Assembly (NCBI GenBank): GCA_007136595.1
Contig: SLGQ01000039.1
Location: 1 to 13,511, forward strand
Source: Candidatus Sumerlaeota bacterium
GTDB taxonomy: Bacteria; UBP6; UBA1177
Reading direction: 5' to 3'
DNA length: 13,511 nt
Part shown: one piece after another, positions 1 to 6,817 of the stretch
Position numbering within the stretch: the first letter of the stretch is position 1
Layout of the letters: every line of letters starts with the position of its first letter
Position numbers and translations under genes: made by a program
The notes under the pieces: generated by a model
What the model was told of the DNA's origin: nothing
Database searches by the model: none
Seen by the model: only the letters and a program-made list of their open reading frames with translations

Positions 1-151
1 AAGACAAGAAGGTGCTTTCTTTAAAGCTTTGGAAACCTGCAGAAAACTTCTTCTTATGGGATTGAGTCCTTCTGATGTTAGTGATGCAACAGAGCTTCCT
101 CTCGAAAAAGTTCTTGAAATTCAAAACACTCTTAACAACTCATCAAGCTGA
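1..151 (+). CDS. C-terminal end of an Rpn/PD-(D/E)XK nuclease-family (transposase-like) protein, 5' truncated
   Basis: An open frame enters from the left edge (first full codon at base 2) and ends in TGA at 149-151, giving 49 residues. The tail runs through EGAFFKALETCRKLLLMGLSPSD to an end rich in Asn and Ser. A charged helix with an EG pair, then 'LL.MGLS..DVS.ATELPLEKVLEIQ', is the usual C-terminal pattern of Rpn (recombination-promoting nuclease, PD-(D/E)XK transposase-like) proteins. There the tail is a helix-turn-helix-like segment resembling 'KGLSxEEIAxxTGLSxEEI'. The nuclease core is outside the window, so activity cannot be judged. It converges on the minus-strand block and is probably not functionally related to it. 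It could instead be the tail of another protein with a similar HTH-like end. Confidence 0.6.
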   Translation, partial: RQEGAFFKALETCRKLLLMGLSPSDVSDATELPLEKVLEIQNTLNNSSS

Positions 152-289
152 TTATTTTTGTTAAATTCCGGAATATGTAAAAGCGAAAAATGTAAGATGA
201 GTTATGGATTTAATGCAAATTCAAATGAAAATAGGCGACAGTTTCCCGTGACGGATTCTCCCTGAATGTTTAATGGAACCCCAATAATA

Positions 290-1522
290 TCACTCTTTTG
301 ATCTTACATATATCTGTTTCATTTTTGCAATAAAAAGGTTCATGGCGTCAACATCATAGGTGACACCGTCAGACGATGCAATGAGTTCTTTTTCAGTTTC
401 AAGTGATTTAAGAACATCACCGAGAATCGCAGTGATTTCGTTTGAAAAGATCTTGGAGGGATGAGATTCTTCCAAGAACTCAACTATTTCAATGAACTTA
501 AGGAATTCAAGTTCAGTTTTAGGTTCAAGCATGTATCTTGTCACTTCTTTAAAGAAGGGGAGGAGCGTTTTTGCAGTGTAAAGCTGACTGTACAGCTCTT
601 TTTCGTTCTTTTCTTTTATTGAGCTTAAAATGTTGGATATAAGGTTTGTGGTTATCATCAGGTCTCTGACAGTATGTTTGAGCGGGACAAGATTTTTTGT
701 GTCCAGAAAAATTGATGAAATGTGTTCAATACACTCGGCAAGAGTGACTTTTGCTCCGGGAGTTTTGATCCTGTCAAGAAGGTTTGTCATTTTTTCTTTC
801 AAATAAGAAAGGGTTATAACTTCGCGAAGTTCAATTATAAGCTCTCTTGTCGAGTAGTTAGGATCCTCTTTAAATTCGTGACTTTCCTTAACAAATGTTT
901 CTATCTTTGAGACCATCTTGTTTTTGAGGTATGTTCTGTCTTCCTGTGTTGCATGAGGAATGACAAATTTCATCCATATTATGAGATCCATTATTTCCCT
1001 TATATCTTTTGAAAACGCTTGAGATATGTATCTTGAGAGAAGAAAAGAATAGTTTCCTATGGCAAGAGAACAGGTGTCGCAAGTTTTTTCGTGCAAAGGG
1101 AAAAGTACCACCATATTCTGTATTGATTCAATAAAAAGATAACTGGGAAGAAAATGGGAAAGTCCTTTGTCTATCAAATTTATGGAGTGGCAGATTATAT
1201 GGTGAAAAGATTTCATATCTTTTTTAAGGAAAAAATACTCCTTTTCCGGGATCTTTCTGTAAACCAGCTCTATTTTTCTGTTGTAGTGCTCAAAAAGAGG
1301 TTTTATCACTTCAGCAATATCTTTTTCTGCTTCAGCTTTAGGTTTTTTTAAAATTGCCGAAGTAAGATGAATGGCATAATCCATTGCAACCCAGAAATCG
1401 GGAGTTATTGAAAGGTGTGCCGAAACTTCATTTTTCTGTCTGTGGATATAGTCGGTCAAAGAGCTGTGGTCAAAGTTGTTCCTATCCTGAATAATTTTAA
1501 GCTGACGATAAAAGTTCTTCAA
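290..1522 (-). CDS. Hypothetical helical protein, 410 aa, coupled to ruvB
   Basis: I do not recognise this family. The protein is predominantly helical by eye, with few Gly and Pro and many Lys, Glu, Ile and Leu. It has no signal peptide, no convincing membrane span and no recognisable catalytic motif. A CxxC pair lies at residues 148 and 151 (KTCDTC), and a His-rich stretch around 107-123 (FHHIICH) precedes it. Together they could bind a metal, but that is speculation. The start is TTG at 1520-1522, overlapping the ruvB stop as TTGA. A purine-rich AGGGG lies 8 bases upstream inside ruvB, and the next in-frame Met is residue 47, so TTG is the best choice. The gene ends the yebC-ruv transcription unit and is presumably co-transcribed with it. 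Position alone hints at, but does not prove, a role linked to recombination. The long uninterrupted frame, coupling and ribosome-binding site make it a real gene. Confidence 0.8.
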   Translation of the reverse strand: MKNFYRQLKIIQDRNNFDHSSLTDYIHRQKNEVSAHLSITPDFWVAMDYAIHLTSAILKKPKAEAEKDIAEVIKPLFEHYNRKIELVYRKIPEKEYFFLKKDMKSFHHIICHSINLIDKGLSHFLPSYLFIESIQNMVVLFPLHEKTCDTCSLAIGNYSFLLSRYISQAFSKDIREIMDLIIWMKFVIPHATQEDRTYLKNKMVSKIETFVKESHEFKEDPNYSTRELIIELREVITLSYLKEKMTNLLDRIKTPGAKVTLAECIEHISSIFLDTKNLVPLKHTVRDLMITTNLISNILSSIKEKNEKELYSQLYTAKTLLPFFKEVTRYMLEPKTELEFLKFIEIVEFLEESHPSKIFSNEITAILGDVLKSLETEKELIASSDGVTYDVDAMNLFIAKMKQIYVRSKE

Positions 1523-2535
1523 AATAATTTCCCCTGACTTTGTTTGTCTATCCCGAATTTTCTTAAACCTTTCTCTGTAATGATCCTTCCTTTCTGAGTT
1601 CTTGCAATAAACCCTGACTTTATCAGATAAGGCTCATAAACTTCTTCCAAAGTCCGTTTTTCTTCACTTACAGTTGCGGCAATAGCCTCCACTCCGACCG
1701 GACCTCCGTTAAAAGAATCGATTATGGTGAGAAGTATTGTTCTGTCCATCTGATCAAGGCCGTCTTCATCTATTTCCATCTGGTTCAATGCATATTTCGT
1801 GATGGAAAGATCAACTGTTCCATCCCCCTTTATGTCTGCAAAATCCCGTACTCTTTTTAAAATTCTATTTGCAATTCTAGGGGTTCCTCTTGATCTTCTT
1901 GCAATTTCAAGTGCCCCTTCACCGCTGATCTCAATTTTTAAAATACCTGCTGATCTTTCAACGATCTCTTTCAGCTCTTCCACAGAATAGTAATCCATCC
2001 TGAAAACGATCTGAAATCTATCCCTTAAAGGACTTGAGAGAGAACCTGTTTTTGTTGTGGCACCGACAAGGGTGAAAGGCTCTATCGGAAGACGCATACT
2101 TTTTGCATGTGCCCCTTCGCCGAGCATTATGTCAAAGAAATAATCCTCCATTGCCGAGTATAAGCTTTCTTCGACAGATGCATTAAGACGGTGTATTTCA
2201 TCAATGAAAAGGATATCTTTTTCCTTTAAACCGGTAAGCAATCCTGCAAGGTCACCTTTTTTTTCGATCGCCGGACCGCTTGTAACATTGATCTTCACAT
2301 CAAGCTCATTGGCTATTATCTGACTGAGCGTTGTTTTCCCAAGTCCGGGAGGACCGGCAAGAAGAAGATGATCGAGTTGTCTGTCATTTTTTTTTGCTGC
2401 TTCAATATATATCTTTATGTTATCAACAACAGCTTTCTGCCCTATGTAGCCTGAAAGAAACTGAGGTCTTAACCCGCCCTCAAAGTAAGTGTCTTCACTT
2501 TTTTCTTCAGAGTTTACAAATCTGTCATCCATCAT
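1519..2535 (-). CDS. ruvB: Holliday junction branch-migration DNA helicase RuvB
   Basis: RuvB is the hexameric AAA+ motor that, loaded by RuvA, pumps DNA through Holliday junctions during recombinational repair. At 338 residues it has normal length. Visible motifs are: Walker A GPPGLGKTT (61-69), Walker B DEIH (112-115), sensor-1 region VGATT (157-161), the SPLRDRF segment with the probable arginine finger Arg171, and the sensor-2 stretch RGTPRIANR (216-224). A winged-helix DNA-binding domain ends the protein, with the conserved YL.K.GFI.RT..GR segment near 303-317. The tandem ATG start at 2533-2535 overlaps the TAA of ruvA by one base. The stop overlaps the TTG start of the downstream unknown gene. 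Nothing looks broken; identification is essentially certain. Confidence 0.98.
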   Translation of the reverse strand: MMDDRFVNSEEKSEDTYFEGGLRPQFLSGYIGQKAVVDNIKIYIEAAKKNDRQLDHLLLAGPPGLGKTTLSQIIANELDVKINVTSGPAIEKKGDLAGLLTGLKEKDILFIDEIHRLNASVEESLYSAMEDYFFDIMLGEGAHAKSMRLPIEPFTLVGATTKTGSLSSPLRDRFQIVFRMDYYSVEELKEIVERSAGILKIEISGEGALEIARRSRGTPRIANRILKRVRDFADIKGDGTVDLSITKYALNQMEIDEDGLDQMDRTILLTIIDSFNGGPVGVEAIAATVSEEKRTLEEVYEPYLIKSGFIARTQKGRIITEKGLRKFGIDKQSQGKLF

Positions 2536-3131
2536 TATCTTTTCCCGTCGATCACTCTTAAAGCTTCTCTTACAATATCTTCAGCTTTTTTGTTCTCTTT
2601 GTTTTCTATCTTTGAAATTGCATTTCTTATCTGTATCGGGTTGTATCCCAATGCGGCAAGCCCATCTTTTGCATCAAGAACCTGTCTCAGTTCTTCAGAT
2701 TTTCCGGTATATGTCGAGTCAACAGGAAGATTGCCCACCTTGTCTTTCAGATCTATGATTATCCTTTCAGCCGTTTTTGTTCCTACACCGCTGACATTAC
2801 TGAAAAACTTGGAATTTCCCGAAATAATGGAAGATGTTATTTCCCCGGTTGTTCCGCTGGCTATAATAGCAAGAGCAGTTTTCGGTCCTACTTTATTAAC
2901 TTCCCTGAGCAAGTTGAAAAGTTTCTTTTCTTCCTGTTTTTTAAACCCGAAAAGAACTATTGCATCTTCTCTTACCGATGTTTCAATGAAAAGCTCTATT
3001 TCTTCTCCTTCAGTTATACCGCTAATTTGAGAAGGGGCGATGTTAACGAGATATCCTGTTCCTCCCTGAGTAAGCACAACGATATCTTTTTCGTCAACAT
3101 GTTGAACTGTTCCTTTTAAATATCCGATCAT
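2535..3131 (-). CDS. ruvA: Holliday junction branch-migration protein RuvA
   Basis: RuvA is the tetrameric junction-recognition subunit that holds the four-way junction flat and recruits RuvB rings. At 198 residues it matches the family. The N-terminal OB-fold opens with the typical MIGYLKG. Two helix-hairpin-helix DNA-binding motifs follow, around 71-91 (NKVGPKTAL) and 107-127 (SGVGTKTAER). A lysine/glutamate-rich flexible linker near 135-147 leads to the small C-terminal RuvB-binding domain (about 148-195, AALGYNPIQIRNAI). The start codon is ATG, three bases after the ruvC stop, with only a weak GGTG ribosome-binding site, so translation may depend on coupling. The stop overlaps the ruvB start. 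Confidence 0.98.
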   Translation of the reverse strand: MIGYLKGTVQHVDEKDIVVLTQGGTGYLVNIAPSQISGITEGEEIELFIETSVREDAIVLFGFKKQEEKKLFNLLREVNKVGPKTALAIIASGTTGEITSSIISGNSKFFSNVSGVGTKTAERIIIDLKDKVGNLPVDSTYTGKSEELRQVLDAKDGLAALGYNPIQIRNAISKIENKENKKAEDIVREALRVIDGKR

Positions 3132-3134
3132 TTT

Positions 3135-3614
3135 TTACACCGTAAAAGCATGGGTTATTGCAACAGCAAGAGCATCTGCCGCATCTTCCTGCGGAATTTC
3201 TCTTAATTTAAGGAGAATCCTCACCATTTCCTGTATCTGGTGTTTTTCTGCTCTTCCTCTGCCTGTGATCGACTGTTTAACTCTTGTAGGAGAGTATTCA
3301 AACAGTGGAACACCGTTCAATACAGCGGCACTCATTACTGCACCCCGCACATGACCCAGCTTGAGGGCACTTTGAGCATTTTTTGCAATAAAAATATCTT
3401 CAAGTGCAATGCAGTCAGGCTGAAATTCTTTCACTGTCTGATCAACTTCGCTGAAAATATAGGCAACTCTCTCTTTAAAAGGCATATCTTTGGGAGGAGC
3501 GATAAGACCGTTGTCAATATGCTCCATAGTGCCTGAAAAAGCTTTTAAAGCTCCGTATCCGGTTTTTATGCTGCCGGGGTCGATACCAAGAATAGTGTAT
3601 CCTCTTCTATTCAA
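3135..3614 (-). CDS. ruvC: Crossover junction endodeoxyribonuclease RuvC
   Basis: RuvC is the homodimeric resolvase that nicks Holliday junctions symmetrically in the RuvAB complex. At 159 residues it is complete. The RNase-H-like fold keeps all four metal-binding acidic residues: Asp12 in GIDPGS, Glu72 in ALEDIF, and Asp144 and Asp147 in the DAADALA motif. The basic KQSITGRGRAEK segment (113-124) is the DNA-contacting region of the family. The start is TTG at 3612-3614. An AGAGGAA Shine-Dalgarno sequence (3621-3627) lies six bases upstream, across the end of yebC, and the protein begins MNRRGYTILGIDPG, which fits the family N-terminus. The yebC stop is 3 bases upstream, so the two genes are probably coupled. 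Confidence 0.97.
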   Translation of the reverse strand: MNRRGYTILGIDPGSIKTGYGALKAFSGTMEHIDNGLIAPPKDMPFKERVAYIFSEVDQTVKEFQPDCIALEDIFIAKNAQSALKLGHVRGAVMSAAVLNGVPLFEYSPTRVKQSITGRGRAEKHQIQEMVRILLKLREIPQEDAADALAVAITHAFTV

Positions 3615-3617
3615 AGA

Positions 3618-4361
3618 CTATTCCTCTGTAATTTGAGAAAAATCTATGTCGTAATTTGCGTAAACATCCTGAACATCATCACTTTCTTCAAGTGTTTCAA
3701 TAAGTTTGAGAACCTGATCGGCGATTTTTCCTTCAACTTTAATGAAGTTTTGGGGTATTCTTGAAAGTTTGCTTTCTTCGATCTCATATCCCGCTTCAGT
3801 TAAAGAAGATGAAACGCTGTAAAGATCACCTACATCCGTTCTGATCTCCCATACGGTTTCATTGTCGATCACATCTTCTGCACCCGCTTCAAGAGCATCA
3901 TCCATGATTTTTTCTTCTTCTACATTTTCTTTCGGTATTATGATCTGCCCTTTTCTGTCGAACATCCAGTTAACACAGCCGCTTTCACCCATGTTTCCGC
4001 CTGCTTTTGAAAAGATCCTTCTTACTTCGGCAACGGTTCTGTTTTTGTTGTCGGTAGTGCAGTCAACCATTACTGCTACTCCGCCCGGTCCGTATCCTTC
4101 ATAAGTTATTTCTTCATAGGAAACACCTTCAAGTTCCCCGGTTCCTTTTTTGATAGCCCGGATAATGTTGTCCTGGGGCATGTTTGCAGACTTTGCAGTC
4201 TGGATGGCAGTTTTAAGTCTTGGATTTCCATCGGGATCTCCGCCACCTGCTTTTGCCGCGATAGTGATCTCTTTAATGATCTTTGTAAAAAGTTTACCTC
4301 TTTTTGCGTCAGCGGCACCTTTTTTGTGCTTAATGGTGCTCCACTTATTGTGACCTGACAT
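3618..4361 (-). CDS. yebC: YebC/PmpR/TACO1-family protein
   Basis: This widely conserved family has members reported to act as transcriptional regulators and, in TACO1 and some bacterial homologues, to help translation of difficult (for example proline-rich) stretches. Which role applies here cannot be told from sequence. The protein is 247 residues, the usual length. It opens with the hallmark MSGHNKWSTIKHKK and carries the conserved EGYGPGGVA and TTDNKNRTVAEVR segments and the NMGESGCVNWMF block typical of the central domain. The frame is open further upstream to an ATG at 4391. The start at 4361 is chosen because it gives the family N-terminus and sits 5 bases after a strong GGAGG. It is first in the yebC-ruvC-ruvA-ruvB unit, a common bacterial arrangement, and has its own likely promoter. 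Confidence 0.96.
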   Translation of the reverse strand: MSGHNKWSTIKHKKGAADAKRGKLFTKIIKEITIAAKAGGGDPDGNPRLKTAIQTAKSANMPQDNIIRAIKKGTGELEGVSYEEITYEGYGPGGVAVMVDCTTDNKNRTVAEVRRIFSKAGGNMGESGCVNWMFDRKGQIIIPKENVEEEKIMDDALEAGAEDVIDNETVWEIRTDVGDLYSVSSSLTEAGYEIEESKLSRIPQNFIKVEGKIADQVLKLIETLEESDDVQDVYANYDIDFSQITEE

Positions 4362-4365
4362 GATA

Positions 4366-4372
4366 TCCTCCG
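4366..4372 (-). promoter_or_regulatory. Ribosome binding site of yebC
   Basis: On the minus strand CGGAGGA lies five to six bases upstream of the ATG at 4359-4361. It decides the start at MSGHNKW over the upstream in-frame ATG at 4391, which has no such site. Confidence 0.8.
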
Positions 4373-4403
4373 TAAAAAAAACTACATTCATTCTGAACGG
4401 GTG

Positions 4404-4432
4404 AATTTATCATAAACCAACTAAACTCGCAA
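4404..4432 (-). promoter_or_regulatory. Putative sigma-70-type promoter for yebC-ruvCAB
   Basis: On the minus strand, TTGCGA (4427-4432) is separated by exactly 17 bases from TAAATT (4404-4409). An overlapping alternative -10 is TATGAT (4409-4414). It would give a leader of roughly 35 bases before the yebC ATG. The match is moderate, but it lies in the only gap between the two gene blocks, where a promoter is expected. No convincing hairpin plus T-tract terminator for the upstream block was seen in 4392-4485, so read-through from the biosynthetic operon into yebC is possible. Confidence 0.45.
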
Positions 4433-4485
4433 GTTTTTGTTTCAGATAATTGTATGAAAAAAAGAGTTGTACGATGGTTATATGT

Positions 4486-5778
4486 TTACCGCATCTTTTT
4501 TATCTTTTCATAAAGCGGGGTCTCTTTTCCTATATCCCAGTTCTCATAAACTTTTTTTGAAAGTTCGGGAGTCAGGGGAAGAGTGGTGAGGTTGTTTTCT
4601 TTGAATATTTCATGTACTTTTGCAGAATATTCTTCACAAAGCCAGCAAGTCCCACAGTATTTAAAAGAATCCCGCATTCTTTCATAAATGGTTTCAAAAG
4701 ACTCGTCTTTTAAATTTCCATAAGAGATGTTGAGAAATTCGCAGGGCTGTATGTCTCCTTTTGCATTGATATAGAAACGGTCGTTACCTCCTGCTGTACA
4801 ACCGAAACGGTTTTTATGTTCTTCAAGAATTTGAGCAGATATTGAGGGATAGTCTCTATATTTCGCAGAAAGATTGTAGCTGTGGATCAAGGTTTCTATC
4901 TTTTCAAGATCGTTCTTTGTAAATTTGTCTGTTCCCGATTCAAGCCAGCCACCGGCAGGTTTCGGATGAATTATCTGAATGATGGCAGCTTTAAGCTCTT
5001 TTGTTTTATCCATGATCTTTTCAAAGTTCCCGTTGAAAAAATCACTTTTTGAAATACATGAATTCATTGCAACTGCGATTCCCGCTTTATGACATGCTTC
5101 CATTCCTTTGACCGCTGTCTGCCAAGCTCCCGGTTTCCCCATCAGTTCATCATACTTATCAGGGTTTGTTTCACGCAAAGAGAACATTATGGCGGTAACG
5201 GGGGTTTTTTTAAGTTCAAGCAGTCTCTCTTCAGTGATCCCGTCACCTGTGCTGTTTATCCATATTTCAGATCTGTCATCTATTGCCCTGCATACGGTAA
5301 TAAGCCTGTCCCATGTCAAAAAAGGATCGCCACCTTCAATATTGAAAAACACTATCCCCATATCCTGAAGTTTTTGAACAGTTTCGACAAGTTTTTCAAT
5401 TTCAAGATCGCTTCCCTTATCGAGTTTCTGATAGCAGTGTTCACAACTGTAACGGCATGCACTTGTAACAGATATCAGAACAGTTGCACAAGGCATTTTA
5501 TTGTCAAATTCCATGAATTTTTCACATGATCTGAAAAAAGCTTTTGAAGGATACCCCGGAATATAGAGATTTATTCTCGTTCTACCGCCTATTGAAACAT
5601 ATTTGTTCTCATCCATTCTGTTGACAAAGAAAAGAAGCCTCCGCAGAAGCTGCACAAACCGTCTTAAACTTAAAGATCCATTAAAAAACCGGGGTAAAAA
5701 GTAAAGGAAAACATGAATGATGATCTTCAGTTTTGTAATTTTTTTATTTATACCTGTAACATTTTTGATATGTTCCAT
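4486..5778 (-). CDS. Radical SAM protein with SPASM-like C-terminal cysteine cluster
   Basis: A radical S-adenosylmethionine enzyme, 430 residues. The [4Fe-4S]/SAM motif CX3CX2C is intact (Cys108, Cys112, Cys115 in CRYSCEHC). It is followed by the SAM-contacting GGDP (149-152, the family's GGEP-type motif). A C-terminal region has further cysteines (327, 346, then CGTCWLC at 375-381) around 'YINAKGDIQPCEF', which is the SPASM/twitch layout for auxiliary Fe-S clusters. The first ~90 residues are an extension with a hydrophobic stretch (IIIHVFLYFLPRFF, 19-32) and basic residues, possibly a membrane-associating helix. The start at 5778 is preferred over an upstream ATG (5817, inside the previous gene) because a GTGAGG ribosome-binding site lies just before it. 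It is last in the biosynthetic operon, 7 bases after the SDR gene. The substrate is unknown. SPASM proteins often modify peptides, but the context here favours a small or lipid-like substrate. Confidence 0.88.
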   Translation of the reverse strand: MEHIKNVTGINKKITKLKIIIHVFLYFLPRFFNGSLSLRRFVQLLRRLLFFVNRMDENKYVSIGGRTRINLYIPGYPSKAFFRSCEKFMEFDNKMPCATVLISVTSACRYSCEHCYQKLDKGSDLEIEKLVETVQKLQDMGIVFFNIEGGDPFLTWDRLITVCRAIDDRSEIWINSTGDGITEERLLELKKTPVTAIMFSLRETNPDKYDELMGKPGAWQTAVKGMEACHKAGIAVAMNSCISKSDFFNGNFEKIMDKTKELKAAIIQIIHPKPAGGWLESGTDKFTKNDLEKIETLIHSYNLSAKYRDYPSISAQILEEHKNRFGCTAGGNDRFYINAKGDIQPCEFLNISYGNLKDESFETIYERMRDSFKYCGTCWLCEEYSAKVHEIFKENNLTTLPLTPELSKKVYENWDIGKETPLYEKIKKMR

Positions 5779-5782
5779 TTTT

Positions 5783-5789
5783 ACCTCAC
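5783..5789 (-). promoter_or_regulatory. Ribosome binding site of the radical SAM gene
   Basis: Minus-strand GTGAGGT, five bases before the ATG at 5776-5778 and sharing bases with the TGA stop of the upstream SDR gene. It supports the shorter start and implies coupled translation. Confidence 0.65.
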
Positions 5790-6814
5790 AAATATCTGTT
5801 TTCTTTATACCATTCAACTGTTTTTTCTATCGCCTCTTCAAGCGGAGTATCCGCTTTAAATCCAAGCTCTTTTTCTATTTTTGCCACATCATATTCAATG
5901 TTGTCATAAAACATGTTGACTCTTCCCCTCGTTAGTGGCGGCGGATTTTTTTTGTTTAGAGCGGTGTAAATGAGTTCAATAAAAAATGCGGCAGGATAAA
6001 TGAGCCATTTGGGAACTTTTTTTGGTATGGGAATAGCTGCTTTTTTGCAAAAAATGGAAAAAATAGTCTCCATAAACTCTGTGCAACTGTTCCCTGCAAG
6101 ATATCTTGTAATTCCCGATGGTCCTTTTTTAAGAGCAAGAAGATAAGCCGTCGCAAGATCTCCGGCATAGATGACATGAAACTTATTTTTTGATGATCCC
6201 GGCATAAAGCGATTCCCGCTCTTTACAGACTGAAGATATTCATAAAAACCGGAATGGAATTCCCTTTCACCGAAAATCCAGACCGGCTCAATGATCGTTA
6301 TTTCCATCTTATTTTCTTTTGCGAACTGTATAGCCTCTTTTTCACAAAGTGCTTTGGTGTCGCGGTAATAATTCATTTTGCAGGGAAAAACTTTATCAAG
6401 AAAATATGGGTAATGACTGTTGAAAGGGGAGTTTTCATCTTTTTTGCCTTTATAGTTTTCTTCTCCATAAGATGAAATGGAGCCTGTAATGATAACATTT
6501 TTAATACCTTTTTTGTGTGCGAACTCAAGTATGTTCAGTGTCCCTGTTACATTTGTGAGGTAAAACGAATCGTAACTTCCCCAGTCGGAACATTTTGCGG
6601 CAGTATGAATTAACGCATCAAAATCGTCCGTTATTTTTAGTAACTGCTCTTTGTCGGTTATATCTGCCTGGATCAATGGTATTTCAAGTGATGACAAGAA
6701 AGAAATATCGGAACCCGGTCTGACAAGAGCGGAAAAAGGGATATTTTCTTTTTTGAGAAGTTCAGCAATATGACTTCCTGCAAGACCTGTTCCGCCAGTC
6801 AGCAGCACTTTCAT
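5786..6814 (-). CDS. NAD(P)-dependent epimerase/dehydratase-family (extended SDR) oxidoreductase
   Basis: An extended short-chain dehydrogenase, 342 residues. The Rossmann dinucleotide-binding motif TGGTGLAG is at 6-13. The active-site set is present: Ser in GSISSYG (111-117) and YxxxK as Tyr150-Lys154 (YRDTK). The C-terminal half has a hydrophobic segment (about 270-287, LIYPAAFFIELIYTAL) followed by PPLTRGRV and EYDVAKIEKELGF. That pattern is typical of the 3-beta-hydroxysteroid-dehydrogenase / dihydroflavonol-reductase / bacterial ceramide-reductase (CerR) side of the family rather than sugar epimerases, and it suggests membrane association. In this operon it plausibly reduces a ketone on an acyl chain or amino-ketone made by the upstream synthase; that role is inference. 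It starts 3 bases after the ketosynthase stop, with an AAGGGTG ribosome-binding site overlapping that stop. Confidence 0.85.
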   Translation of the reverse strand: MKVLLTGGTGLAGSHIAELLKKENIPFSALVRPGSDISFLSSLEIPLIQADITDKEQLLKITDDFDALIHTAAKCSDWGSYDSFYLTNVTGTLNILEFAHKKGIKNVIITGSISSYGEENYKGKKDENSPFNSHYPYFLDKVFPCKMNYYRDTKALCEKEAIQFAKENKMEITIIEPVWIFGEREFHSGFYEYLQSVKSGNRFMPGSSKNKFHVIYAGDLATAYLLALKKGPSGITRYLAGNSCTEFMETIFSIFCKKAAIPIPKKVPKWLIYPAAFFIELIYTALNKKNPPPLTRGRVNMFYDNIEYDVAKIEKELGFKADTPLEEAIEKTVEWYKENRYL

Positions 6815-6817
6815 TTT

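Noticed and set aside
2590..3030. Long plus-strand open frame opposite ruvA
   Set aside because: It lies entirely antisense to a certain gene, shows no family resemblance and no operon context; it is a by-product of codon composition.
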